From positions 8,894 through 72,893 of the forward strand of contig CAJWML010000021.1 of assembly GCA_913043285.1 (NCBI GenBank): a stretch of DNA of 64,000 nt, read 5' to 3'. Positions 50,724 to 59,108 of the stretch are shown in pieces (the stretch's first letter is position 1; each line of letters starts with the position of its first letter). The position numbers and the translations under genes were made by a program. Below the pieces are notes generated by a model that saw only the letters and a program-made list of their open reading frames with translations, had not been told where the DNA came from and ran no database searches. This DNA comes from CAKZNE01 sp002695025. Lineage in GTDB: Bacteria; Bacteroidota; Bacteroidia; Flavobacteriales; Schleiferiaceae.

Positions 50724-52397
50724 TTAAAATGTTTCGATTACCGCTTTTTTATGGCGTTTTTCTTCTTTCAGGTGTATCGCCTTTTTAAAGGGCAGGTTTT
50801 GTTCTGAAAACAACTTATTCGATTCCGGAAGATGAAGAGCTCCCACCAGGCGATCCACTAAGGCGTTTACATACCATCCGTTGCGAAAATGAATGGCTAT
50901 TTTTTGCCAAAGAGGATTGGACGGTAAGACAGGCGCCAGTATTTGCAGAAAGACCACTCCACCATAGATCAACACCACTATTCCTATAAGCAGGGTGGTC
51001 GCAACCCCAGGCTGCGATAATCCGGGTAATTGTGAATGTAGAAGATGATGCGTGCCTTCCTCCAGGGAAAAGAAAGCCACAGCAACCCCTATGGCCAGCA
51101 CGCAGGTTCGAAGAATACTACTGACATACACCCCGGAATCCAGGGCCGGAATGATCATCTGGGATAAACCCATTACAATGATGGCTCCCGTGGCCAGCAA
51201 AGCCAGCTCCTCGGTAGGATCAATACCCCAGAGCATTGAAGATCCAAGATAGATAGTAAGCGCCAGAAAGGTACCACCCACTATCCTTACCAGGCTTCCC
51301 CTTCTTTTGGGTAATGCCACTTTAGATGCCCGGACCACATCAATTACACTACCCGAAGACAGGAAAGAATGAGCCTTATAAAAAGAATGAGCCACCAGAT
51401 GTAGCATGGCGGCTGGGTACACCCCTAAACCGCACACCATTAACATAAAGCCCATGTGCGCTACACTGGAATAACCAAGGGCCGTTTTAACCGATGGCTG
51501 AGTAAGAAAAGTAACGGAGGCAAAAAGCCCGGTAAAGCCCCCGCAGATAATCAGTACCACCGGAGCATAGGTTGTTTCACTCATCACAAAAGCCATCCGT
51601 GATATCAAAAAAGGTCCAGCATTTAACAAGCCCGCATGCAAAAGAGCTGAAACCGGAGTTGGTGTTTCCATAACCTCAACCAGCCAACCATGGGTGGGAA
51701 ACTGTGCGGATTTCAGAATAGCTGCCAAGGCCAATAAAACAGCCGCCACTTCCAAACCGCTTAGGTTGCTAACGGAAATTGATGGATCCTTTATGGCCTG
51801 GAAGATGGATTCCAGATCGCCCGTATGAAAATGGCTATACAAAAGAATAAAGGCACCTAATAAACTCAGGTCCCCGAGGCGTGCCATGATAAACTTTTTA
51901 CGGGCAGCAACTATGGCACGGGGACGGTCCGGGTAAAAGATCAGAAGACGATGCAGAGAAAGACTGGTTAATACCCAGGCAATGAATAACAGGCCCAGAT
52001 TAGCAGAAAGCACCAACAACTGTACTGAGGCAATGGTGGCGGTAAGGCGACCGATGAACGCACCTTGCCTTGGATCTCCATCCAAGTAGTTTAAGCTAAA
52101 CTTCAATACAACATAGCCCAGTAAAGCTATCATACCAAACATAAGTATGCTCAGGGGATCAATGCGGATGGCAAGTCCAATCTTTTCAAACCCTAAGAGT
52201 CCACTCTGCAACAGCCCATATTTATAAACTAAAAAGCCACTGTACGTGGCAATTAGTAGGGTCAAAGAGGCTGAAGCCATACTTAGCTTCTTCACTAAGT
52301 GTGGAAACTTCCCCGGTTGAAACCAGGAAGCAATAGCCGTGGCTATAAAAGCGAGGGGTGATACTAAAACAATTAAGGAAAGTAAATTCTCGGTCAT
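50724..52397 (-). CDS. dabB: DabB, membrane proton-conducting subunit of the DAB system (NuoL-like)
   Basis: 557 residues, about 14 membrane segments, homologous to the NuoL/MrpA antiporter subunits. The proton_antipo_M core is visible: HGWLVEVMETPTPVSALLHA, SRMAFVMSETTYAPVVLI, SVKTALGYSSVAHMGFMLMV and LHLVAHSFYKAHSFLSSGSV, where the lysine/histidine of the antiporter helix are kept. It uses the proton gradient to power DabA. Lies in one operon with dabA and two small leader genes. Confidence 0.95.
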   Translation of the reverse strand: MTENLLSLIVLVSPLAFIATAIASWFQPGKFPHLVKKLSMASASLTLLIATYSGFLVYKYGLLQSGLLGFEKIGLAIRIDPLSILMFGMIALLGYVVLKFSLNYLDGDPRQGAFIGRLTATIASVQLLVLSANLGLLFIAWVLTSLSLHRLLIFYPDRPRAIVAARKKFIMARLGDLSLLGAFILLYSHFHTGDLESIFQAIKDPSISVSNLSGLEVAAVLLALAAILKSAQFPTHGWLVEVMETPTPVSALLHAGLLNAGPFLISRMAFVMSETTYAPVVLIICGGFTGLFASVTFLTQPSVKTALGYSSVAHMGFMLMVCGLGVYPAAMLHLVAHSFYKAHSFLSSGSVIDVVRASKVALPKRRGSLVRIVGGTFLALTIYLGSSMLWGIDPTEELALLATGAIIVMGLSQMIIPALDSGVYVSSILRTCVLAIGVAVAFFSLEEGTHHLLHSQLPGLSQPGVATTLLIGIVVLIYGGVVFLQILAPVLPSNPLWQKIAIHFRNGWYVNALVDRLVGALHLPESNKLFSEQNLPFKKAIHLKEEKRHKKAVIETF

Positions 52398-52445
52398 GAA
52401 TAACAGTATTGGATTATTTTTAGAGGTTCCCGGTATAAAAGCGGG

Positions 52446-52739
52446 TTATTCTCTCACTAATTTTGCCTCCAGGGTTCCCAGTAATTGTATGCTGCATCCC
52501 TCTTGTTCGGATAAAGTGAGTATCTCCTCCAATTCATTTTTCTTTTTCCTCAATTCTTCAATCCTCGCATTCCTTAGGTTGCCATTTGAGGAATGGTCAG
52601 CCTCCCAGTTTTTAATGAACTGTAGTTTTTGAAAGTTGATGTAACCGTTCAGGATGGAGCAAATGATATCCTTGGCTTCGGAGGTGTTGTATACACCGCC
52701 AATGAATTCTGCTCTTTGCTTTGGCTCTAGCGTTTTCAT
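52446..52739 (-). CDS. Small helical protein of unknown function, second gene of the dab operon
   Basis: 97 residues, soluble and predicted all-helical, with a charged coiled-coil-like stretch (RIEELRKKKNELEEILTLSE) and one cysteine pair separated widely (IICSIL, EGCSIQL). Start at 52739, ATG, with 9 bp to the previous gene's stop and 48 bp before dabB. Not a family I recognise; its location makes a role in DAB assembly or regulation plausible only by context. Confidence 0.7.
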   Translation of the reverse strand: MKTLEPKQRAEFIGGVYNTSEAKDIICSILNGYINFQKLQFIKNWEADHSSNGNLRNARIEELRKKKNELEEILTLSEQEGCSIQLLGTLEAKLVRE

Positions 52740-52748
52740 AATTATCTT

Positions 52749-53018
52749 TTAATGTAAATCGTTGGTTTTTATTGAATCTCCAGGTAGCTCCGGCTGATCC
52801 AGTTTTTTTAAAAGAACCAAGCCTGCGATTATAATTACTGAAGTAAGAACCTCCCTTAAGAAAACCTTACCATAAGTGGCGGTCAATAAAACCAGGGATC
52901 CAAGGACCATTAGCCAGGAAACCATGTAGAAGGTCTTATGAAGCTGCCTTTTGTGATAAGAATATTTGGGAGTGCCTGAATTGGAGGGGCGGAAAAAGCT
53001 GTACCTGAATTTTTGCAT
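52749..53018 (-). CDS. Small membrane protein of unknown function, first gene of the dab operon
   Basis: 89 residues. Basic N-terminus (YSYHKRQLHK) then two membrane helices (TFYMVSWLMVLGSLVLLTA, LTSVIIIAGLVLLKKLD). No family recognised. As the leader of the operon it is the first gene under the LysR-linked palindrome; a membrane-anchored helper for DabB is conceivable, without further evidence. Confidence 0.7.
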   Translation of the reverse strand: MQKFRYSFFRPSNSGTPKYSYHKRQLHKTFYMVSWLMVLGSLVLLTATYGKVFLREVLTSVIIIAGLVLLKKLDQPELPGDSIKTNDLH

Positions 53019-53042
53019 GTGCTTATTTTTTAATTACCTCGG

Positions 53043-53050
53043 CAAAGGTG
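53043..53050 (-). promoter_or_regulatory. Near-consensus -7 element (CACCTTTG) of the dab operon
   Basis: One mismatch from TAnnTTTG, 24 bp upstream of the first small gene. Places the 26-bp palindrome at about -38 to -63. Confidence 0.4.
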
Positions 53051-53074
53051 ACAAGCACTGGTTATATATTTTCA

Positions 53075-53100
53075 TTTATGTTTTTAATTAAAAACATAAA
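53075..53100. promoter_or_regulatory. 26-bp perfect palindrome, candidate LysR operator for the dab operon
   Basis: tttatgttttt-AATT-aaaaacataaa, every base symmetric. Lies between the divergent dab operon (57 bp to its first ATG) and the LysR gene (150 bp to its ATG), matching the activation site of a LysR-type regulator. It contains T-N11-A. Confidence 0.8.
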
Positions 53101-53250
53101 CATTTTTTATTTTTAAACCCAAAAGCCTTTCTGCGTTTATAAAGTAGCTTGAGTAAGCTCAGGTTTCAAACCCTGATTTTTTTAATTTTTCTTAGAAACA
53201 AAAGAGAATCGCCTAAAATCATTACCACCACAAATCCATAAACTGTTTAT

Positions 53251-54144
53251 ATGAATTATACGATTCATCAACTTCAGATATTCCTGAAAGTGGTCCAAAC
53301 CAAAAGCATTACCAAAGCCTCTGAAGAGTTGTATATGACGCAACCTGCTGTATCCATACAGCTGCGAAATTTCCAGGATCAATTTGCTATCCCCTTAACG
53401 GAGGTAATCGGCAGGCAGTTATACATTACTGAATTTGGCCATGAAATTGCCGCCATTGCCGAGAGAGTAATGCAGGAGTTAAACGTTATTAACTATAAGA
53501 CGGAAGCCTATCAAGGGATCATGGCAGGAAAGTTATCCATCTCCTCCGCCTCAACCGGCAAATATGTGATCCCCTATTTTTTATCAGGGTTCCTGCAGCA
53601 ACATTCTGGTATTGACCTGGTGTTGGACGTGACCAATAAAACCAGGGTGGTAGAAAGTTTGCGAAATAATGAAACAGACTTCGCACTGGTATCCGTGGTT
53701 CCTGAGAATATGGACATCGAAGAAGAATTGCTTATTGAAAACAAGCTTTTTCTGGTGGGTAACACTGCAAAAAAGCAACCGGAAAAACCATTGATCTACC
53801 GCGAAGCAGGGTCCGCCACCCGAACGGCCATGGAAAAATATTTCAGCGATCGTAAAGGCAACCTCCGGAAAAAAATGGAACTCACTTCCAACGAAGCCGT
53901 AAAACAGGCCGTGATTGCCGGTTTAGGCTATTCTATTGTGCCCTTGATTGGTATTCATAATGAATTAGAGAATAACCAACTCTATATTTTACCATCCAAA
54001 GGCTTGCCTATAGTTACTCAATGGCGCTTGATCTGGTTAAAAAATAAACGGGTTTCACCAGTGGCCCAGGCATACCTGGATTTTATAAGGAATGAAAAAC
54101 ACCGTATATTAAATGAGCATTTCCAGTGGTGCCGGTTTTATTGA
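53251..54144 (+). CDS. LysR-type transcriptional regulator, likely dab operon activator
   Basis: 297 residues. N-terminal winged HTH: FLKVVQTKSITKASEELYMT, QPAVSIQLRNFQDQFAIPL. C-terminal ligand-binding domain of type-2 periplasmic fold (GKLSISSASTGKYVIPYFL, NKTRVVESLRNNETDFALV, GLGYSIVPLIGI). It stands divergent to the dab genes and resembles the CbbR/CmpR group that controls carbon-fixation and bicarbonate genes; that sub-family call is context-based. It probably binds the 26-bp palindrome. Confidence 0.93.
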   Translation: MNYTIHQLQIFLKVVQTKSITKASEELYMTQPAVSIQLRNFQDQFAIPLTEVIGRQLYITEFGHEIAAIAERVMQELNVINYKTEAYQGIMAGKLSISSASTGKYVIPYFLSGFLQQHSGIDLVLDVTNKTRVVESLRNNETDFALVSVVPENMDIEEELLIENKLFLVGNTAKKQPEKPLIYREAGSATRTAMEKYFSDRKGNLRKKMELTSNEAVKQAVIAGLGYSIVPLIGIHNELENNQLYILPSKGLPIVTQWRLIWLKNKRVSPVAQAYLDFIRNEKHRILNEHFQWCRFY

Positions 54145-54244
54145 TTGAGCACAGCAAACCTAGTCCTTGAGAACCGATACACTCCCTGCTTTTCTCAATT
54201 AAACAGCTGTTAGTGTTCCACTTTACACCCTAATAACAGGAAAC

Positions 54245-54274
54245 AAAAAACCCTTCCGATCGGAAGGGTTTTTT
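54245..54274. terminator. Perfect palindromic bidirectional terminator
   Basis: 30-bp perfect inverted repeat aaaaaacccttccga/tcggaagggtttttt; T-run on both strands. Terminates tRNA-Leu on the minus strand and can terminate the LysR gene on the plus strand. Confidence 0.95.
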
Positions 54275-54278
54275 AAAG

Positions 54279-54360
54279 TACAGGCGGAGAGACTCGAACT
54301 CTCACACCTTGCGGCACTAGATCCTAAGTCTAGCGTGTCTACCAATTCCACCACGCCTGC
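54279..54360 (-). tRNA. tRNA-Leu (anticodon TAG)
   Basis: 82 nt on the minus strand. Acceptor stem GCAGGCG pairs with CGCCTGT (G1-T72 wobble), discriminator A. The anticodon stem CTAGA/TCTAG holds the loop CTTAGGA with anticodon TAG at its centre; the long variable arm (GTGCCGCAAGGTGT) marks class II, and the T-loop GTTCGAGTC is standard. The CCA end is not encoded. A perfect promoter lies just upstream and a palindromic terminator just downstream, so it is transcribed alone. Confidence 0.97.
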
Positions 54361-54370
54361 ATTAATTTTA

Positions 54371-54401
54371 CAAAGATATTCATCCTTGTAAAGGGCGGCA
54401 A
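54371..54401 (-). promoter_or_regulatory. tRNA-Leu promoter (TTG-N20-TATCTTTG)
   Basis: Minus-strand -33 TTG (54399-54401) and -7 TATCTTTG (54371-54378), 20-bp spacer, both exact. The predicted start lies a few bases before the mature tRNA 5' end. Confidence 0.88.
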
Positions 54402-54455
54402 ATATACATGAATTCAAAAAACTCTGCCAACAAAAAAATCACCTACTCTTCCTGC

Positions 54456-54486
54456 TTGGGTAAACCTATCATTATATCTACTTTTG
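54456..54486 (+). promoter_or_regulatory. Promoter of the flavin reductase operon (TTG-N20-TACTTTTG)
   Basis: -33 TTG at 54456-54458 and -7 TACTTTTG at 54479-54486, 20-bp spacer. The leader to the ATG at 54554 is about 60 bases. Confidence 0.82.
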
Positions 54487-54553
54487 TGGGGCTTTTCCAG
54501 GGCCCGGCACTCCTAAACCCTGGCAAAGGGATTTTAAATCTAAGTCAGCATCC

Positions 54554-55456
54554 ATGAAATCCTTTGATCCCAAACAACTAGACGGCAAAACGGCCCATGC
54601 TTACCTCTTGGGTGCCGTAGGGCCACGCCCTATTGCTTTTGCCAGCACCATTGATGACAATGGCAATCCTAACCTGAGCCCGTTCAGCTATTTCAACGTA
54701 TTCAGCTCCAATCCGCCCATCCTGATCTTTTCTCCTGCCCGAAGGGTACGGAATAACACCACAAAGGACACGCTACACAACGCTCAGTCTACCCGGGAGG
54801 TGGTGATCAACGTGGTCAATTATAACCTTGTACAACAGGCCTCGCTGGCTTCTACAGAGTACGATACCGGGGTGAACGAATTTGTAAAGGCCGGTTTGAC
54901 GCCTATACCTTCGGAAACCGTAAAACCCTTCCGCGTAAAGGAATCTCCGGTTCAGTTTGAGTGTACGGTAAACGATATTGTAGAGCTCGGTGATGGTGGC
55001 GGAGCCGGAAATCTCATCATTTGTGAAGTGCAGCGCATACACATTGACGAAAAGGTAATGGATGCCAATGGTATGATAGACCAGCGAAAGATAGACCTGG
55101 TGGCCCGCATGGGGGGAAACTGGTATTGCCGAGCACATGGGGACGCTCTTTTTGAAGTGGAAAAACCTATTCTTAACCGTGGTATTGGTGTGGACCAGAT
55201 CCCCAAACGCATTCGTCAAAGTGTGTTTCTGGATGGTAATGACCTGGGCAAGCTGGGTAATGTAGAACGTTTACCTAACGACCAGGAGCTTACGGAGTTT
55301 TCAAAGAAATTCAGAGTGCAGGAAATATTGAATAACTCCACAGACGGAATGGAAATACGGGAACAATTGCACCAGTATGCCAAGGAGTTACTGGACGAAG
55401 GAAAAGTGGAAAAAGCCTGGAAGGCGCTATTATGTGATAAATTGAATCGAGTATAA
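54554..55456 (+). CDS. Flavin reductase-like FMN-binding split-barrel protein
   Basis: 300 residues. Residues 1-200 form the flavin-reductase-like split barrel: LGAVGPRPIAFASTID, NPNLSPFSYFNVFSSNPPIL and FSPARRVRNNTTKDTL, contacting FMN. The remaining part after LVARMGGNWYCRAHGDALFE is a helical tail of about 100 residues. Reduces or binds FMN; partner oxygenase unknown. It precedes a DUF3127 gene by 13 bp and heads a plus-strand run. Confidence 0.9.
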   Translation: MKSFDPKQLDGKTAHAYLLGAVGPRPIAFASTIDDNGNPNLSPFSYFNVFSSNPPILIFSPARRVRNNTTKDTLHNAQSTREVVINVVNYNLVQQASLASTEYDTGVNEFVKAGLTPIPSETVKPFRVKESPVQFECTVNDIVELGDGGGAGNLIICEVQRIHIDEKVMDANGMIDQRKIDLVARMGGNWYCRAHGDALFEVEKPILNRGIGVDQIPKRIRQSVFLDGNDLGKLGNVERLPNDQELTEFSKKFRVQEILNNSTDGMEIREQLHQYAKELLDEGKVEKAWKALLCDKLNRV

Positions 55457-55469
55457 AGAAAATCAAGAC

Positions 55470-55832
55470 ATGGAAATCTCAGGAGCAATCAAAAAAATAA
55501 GTGATACCCAACAGATCACCGATACTTTCAAAAAACGTGAAGTGGTGGTTACCACGGAAGAACAGTACCCTCAACATATACAGATTGAATTCATACAGGA
55601 CCGCACCAGCCTGCTGGACAGCTTCAATGTGGGTGATAAGGTAAACATCGGCTTTAACCTGAAAGGCCGTGAGTGGACCTCCCCCCAGGGAGAGACCAAA
55701 TACTTCAACACCATACAGGGCTGGCGCATTGAGAAGGCCGGGGCTGCTGCTGCCAACGCTTCTTCCGGTAGTGCTCCGGATATGCCCCCCATGCCTCCTA
55801 TGGAGGAAGAAGAGGATGACCTCCCCTTCTAA
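55470..55832 (+). CDS. DUF3127 domain protein
   Basis: 120 residues. The OB-fold-like core reads IQIEFIQDRTSLLDSFNVGD, VNIGFNLKGREW and NTIQGWRIEK, the DUF3127 family marks, followed by an acidic tail (MPPMEEEEDDLPF) similar to the C-terminal tip of SSB proteins. Possibly binds single-stranded nucleic acid; the acidic tip would recruit partners. No biochemical role is established. Confidence 0.88.
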   Translation: MEISGAIKKISDTQQITDTFKKREVVVTTEEQYPQHIQIEFIQDRTSLLDSFNVGDKVNIGFNLKGREWTSPQGETKYFNTIQGWRIEKAGAAAANASSGSAPDMPPMPPMEEEEDDLPF

Positions 55833-55891
55833 AGGGCAGGCATGAGCCTTCGCAGGAAATTTTTAATTTCCCGCTAAACTTTTTTGGACAG

Positions 55892-57277
55892 GTGAACTTT
55901 TCCGAACGTTTCGAGCGCGTTTTCAGAGCTGTGTTGCCGGCACCCTTTACCATTGCCGTGCTGCTCACCCTGCTTACCATGGCATTGGCTCTGTTCTTTA
56001 CAGAACCCGCTACGGAAGAATCTCATTTCCTGGAAATTCTGGGATACTGGGAGCAAGGTCTTTGGAATGGCCCCTTGTTGGTTTTTGCGGTGCAGATGAT
56101 GCTCATACTGGTGCTGGGGCACGTACTAGCCCTCTCTCCGGCCGTCAGCCGCCTGATCAACAGCCTCACAGACCGAATGCATACTGCAGCACAGGCCGCC
56201 TGGATCGTAACCTTTTCCACATTATTGGTGGCCTTTTTCAACTGGGGACTGGGGTTGATTTTCGGTGCCATTATAGCCCGCAAAACAGGGGAACGGTTTG
56301 CGCAAAAAGGAAAACCGCTTAACTATCCTCTCATAGGGGCAGCCGGTTATTCAGGACTCATGGTATGGCACGGAGGTATTTCCGGCAGTGCTCCTATAAA
56401 AGTAGTGGAAGAAGGACACATACCCTCCCTGATGGAAGGTATTGTACCTACGGCACAACTGACAGAACTACCTTCACGGATCCCATTCAATGAAACGGTT
56501 TTCAGCACTATGAACCTTACTGTTTCCATATTGCTGCTTACCGGCCTTCCCTTACTTATGGCCTGGCTTATGCGGAAGTCTACAACGGGCCGCATCAATC
56601 TCAATATAAAGTCTGTACATACTGAAATACAAACGGACAACCTTCGTGGTGCAGAAAAGCTGGATCATAGCCGTATTTTCTGCCTTCTTTTTGCCATTTT
56701 GATACTTGGGTATGCGATATATATTCCCTTCCAGATGCAGAATTTTACTTTTAATTTTCTCACTCCCAATTATATAAACCTGCTCTTACTGGGACTCGCC
56801 CTTTTGTTTCATGGCAATTTTGCCCGGTTTCTATCGGCAGTAGATGAGGCCATAGGTGGCGCTTCTGGTATCCTGATACAGTTTCCGCTTTACTTCGGCA
56901 TCATGGGTATTATGAAATATAGCGGTCTGGTGGGTGATATCAGCCATTTTTTCATCTCTATTTCCACGCCCACCAGCTTTCCCGTATTTACATTTTTTAG
57001 TGCGGGATTGGTCAACGTTTTTGTACCGAGCGGTGGCGGACAATGGAGCATACAAGGCCCTATTCTTATACAGGCCGCAGAACAATTGGGAGTATCCCTC
57101 CCAAAGAGTATTATGGCCATGGCCTATGGCGACCAGCTCACTAACATGCTACAACCCTTCTGGGCCTTGCCTCTGCTGGGTATCACTGGTCTTAAGGCCA
57201 GGGAGATCATTCCCTACACTCTTTTGCTGATGCTGGCCGGACTCCTGCTCTTTGTGGGTATATTACTTATTTTTTAA
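55892..57277 (+). CDS. Short-chain fatty acid transporter (AtoE family)
   Basis: 461 residues from a GTG at 55892, about 12 membrane segments. Family stretches are visible: SRLINSLTDRMHTAAQAAW, FFNWGLGLIFGAIIARKTG, YSGLMVWHGGISGSAPIKV and NVFVPSGGGQWSIQGPILI. In E. coli AtoE carries short-chain fatty acids such as butyrate or acetoacetate. Its partner acetoacetyl-CoA enzymes are not present here, so it may import fermentation products of neighbours. Six bp from aat. Confidence 0.93.
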   Translation: MNFSERFERVFRAVLPAPFTIAVLLTLLTMALALFFTEPATEESHFLEILGYWEQGLWNGPLLVFAVQMMLILVLGHVLALSPAVSRLINSLTDRMHTAAQAAWIVTFSTLLVAFFNWGLGLIFGAIIARKTGERFAQKGKPLNYPLIGAAGYSGLMVWHGGISGSAPIKVVEEGHIPSLMEGIVPTAQLTELPSRIPFNETVFSTMNLTVSILLLTGLPLLMAWLMRKSTTGRINLNIKSVHTEIQTDNLRGAEKLDHSRIFCLLFAILILGYAIYIPFQMQNFTFNFLTPNYINLLLLGLALLFHGNFARFLSAVDEAIGGASGILIQFPLYFGIMGIMKYSGLVGDISHFFISISTPTSFPVFTFFSAGLVNVFVPSGGGQWSIQGPILIQAAEQLGVSLPKSIMAMAYGDQLTNMLQPFWALPLLGITGLKAREIIPYTLLLMLAGLLLFVGILLIF

Positions 57278-57282
57278 ACATC

Positions 57283-57945
57283 ATGCCAGTTTACCAACTC
57301 AACGATGAACTTTGGTTTCCATCCCCGGAAGAATATGAGCCCCATGGCCTGGTAGCGGTGGAAGGCGATCTCCGTCCGGCAAGGCTACTACTGGCCTACC
57401 GCATGGGCATCTTCCCCTGGTACAATGAAGATGATCCTATCAGCTGGTTCTGTCCGGCCAGGAGAATGGTTTTGAAACCTTCCGAGCTACGTATATCCAA
57501 AAGCAGCCGGAACCTGCTCAATCGTGGTTTATTTGAAGTGCGTTTTGACACTGCCTTTGAGGAGGTGATCCAAAATTGCCAGCAAATACAAAGGCCGGGA
57601 CAGGATGGCACCTGGATCAATGACGCGCTGAAGGCTTCTATCACTGAACTGCACAAACTTGGTGTAGTGCACAGCGTAGAGTGTTTCCGCGACAATAAAC
57701 TGGTAGGTGGACTATACGGACTGGTTATAGGAAAAGTATTTTGTGGTGAATCCATGTTCAGCCTGGAAAGCAATGCCAGTAAAATAGCTTTCATTCACCT
57801 GGCCAGGAGACTTCAAAAGCTCGATTTCGAACTTATTGATTGCCAAGTGCATAATAATTACACTGCCAGCCTGGGGGCTTATGAAATAGAACGTTATGAA
57901 TATCTTGATATCATTTACCGGCAACCTGAGGTACATGATTTTTAA
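57283..57945 (+). CDS. aat: Leucyl/phenylalanyl-tRNA-protein transferase
   Basis: 220 residues, full length for the bacterial Aat. Adds Leu or Phe to N-terminal Arg/Lys of proteins in the N-end rule pathway. Motifs: WFPSPEEYEPHGLVAVEGDL, AYRMGIFPWYNEDDPISWFC, PGQDGTWINDALKASITELH and VFCGESMFSLESNASKIA. Lies at the end of the flavin-reductase run. In this organism it likely feeds ClpS-ClpA or another Clp unfoldase; clpP lies 40 kb upstream in this window. Confidence 0.95.
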   Translation: MPVYQLNDELWFPSPEEYEPHGLVAVEGDLRPARLLLAYRMGIFPWYNEDDPISWFCPARRMVLKPSELRISKSSRNLLNRGLFEVRFDTAFEEVIQNCQQIQRPGQDGTWINDALKASITELHKLGVVHSVECFRDNKLVGGLYGLVIGKVFCGESMFSLESNASKIAFIHLARRLQKLDFELIDCQVHNNYTASLGAYEIERYEYLDIIYRQPEVHDF

Positions 57946-58006
57946 CCGGACACTACCTACGACTTGGTTTTATACCTGGATCAACCCAGTGTGAAGCATG
58001 ACAAGA

Positions 58007-59095
58007 CTATACTTTCCGTACATCCAGGGCATCCCTGAGAGCATTCCCCAACATCATGAATGAAAGCACTAAAAGCATAATAGCCACTCCCGGGGCAATG
58101 GCAAGGTAAGCCTTATCCACAATCAGGTAGGCATAATGGTCTTTGATCATCCCCCCCCAACTGGGCATGGGTGGCTGAGCACCAATACCCAAAAAACTAA
58201 GACCACTTTCAATGAGAATGGCCGCTGCAAAGTTGGCAGCAGAAATAACGATGACCGGGGCCCATGCATTGGGCAGGATATGCCGGAAGATAATCTGGCG
58301 GTCACCATAACCTAAGACCCTGGCGGCCTGTACGTATTCTTTCTCCCGGATCCCCAACACCTGTCCACGTACAATCCGGGCCACCTCCACCCACATGGTA
58401 AACCCAACCGCAATAAACACCTGCCAGAACCCTTTACCTAAGGCAAGAGTAATGGCTATAACCATCAAAAGGGTGGGTATGGACCAAACCACGTTAATGA
58501 ACCACATCACCACTTTGTCTATCCACCCCCCGTAAAAACCGGCCAGTGCACCCATTGGTATACCAATAAGAAGGGAAATCAAAACCGAAATAAAACCCAC
58601 TGCAAAGGAAACCCGGGCCCCCAGAAGTATCCGGCTCAACAGATCGCGTCCGTATTTATCGGTGCCCAGCAAATATTTACGCGAAACAAGGTGAGTGGAT
58701 TTTGTAAAGCCTCCATCAGGCTCAAAATCAGCAAGAGGAATACTCTTGCGGACGCCTTCTTCAGCACTTCCTGTAAATTCAGAATACATCACCATGTAAT
58801 CCTTGACGGCTACAGATTGAACGGGAATGACCTTGTAGCGGGACGGTGCACCATTCACTAAGCGTTCCATAAAGCCGGTTGCAGGCACTTCGGCTAAAGG
58901 CACCTTGAGTGTTTGCACCTCAAAACCGGGATTTTTATTAGCCAGGGCGAGGTGCATTTCGTTGGCATTAGGCGAATGGTCCGGTATGAGGAAATAAGCA
59001 AACACCGAAACAAAAAAAGCAAGGAGGATGATAATCATCCCCCCTGCTCCTAATGGGTCTTTCCATATTTTTCTGAAAACGCCTTGTTGTTTCAA
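58007..59095 (-). CDS. ABC transporter permease, OppC/DppC type, with a long periplasmic insertion
   Basis: 362 residues. N-terminal OppC_N-type membrane helix (ILLAFFVSVFAYFLIPDHSP), then about 115 periplasmic residues (55-150) before the core. The core has the binding-protein-dependent transport signature DLLSRILLGARVSFAVGFIS, and the EAA loop EVARIVRGQVLGIREKEYVQAARVLGYG-like segment (split here as REKEYVQAARVLGYGDRQ). No OppB, OppA or ATPase is adjacent, so it must assemble with subunits encoded elsewhere. Follows the protease gene by 13 bp on the same strand. Confidence 0.9.
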   Translation of the reverse strand: MKQQGVFRKIWKDPLGAGGMIIILLAFFVSVFAYFLIPDHSPNANEMHLALANKNPGFEVQTLKVPLAEVPATGFMERLVNGAPSRYKVIPVQSVAVKDYMVMYSEFTGSAEEGVRKSIPLADFEPDGGFTKSTHLVSRKYLLGTDKYGRDLLSRILLGARVSFAVGFISVLISLLIGIPMGALAGFYGGWIDKVVMWFINVVWSIPTLLMVIAITLALGKGFWQVFIAVGFTMWVEVARIVRGQVLGIREKEYVQAARVLGYGDRQIIFRHILPNAWAPVIVISAANFAAAILIESGLSFLGIGAQPPMPSWGGMIKDHYAYLIVDKAYLAIAPGVAIMLLVLSFMMLGNALRDALDVRKV

Positions 59096-59108
59096 GAAAG
59101 CATCCTAT

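Noticed and set aside
54223..54417. 64-codon minus-strand reading frame
   Set aside because: It runs straight through the tRNA-Leu gene and its terminator; no independent coding evidence.
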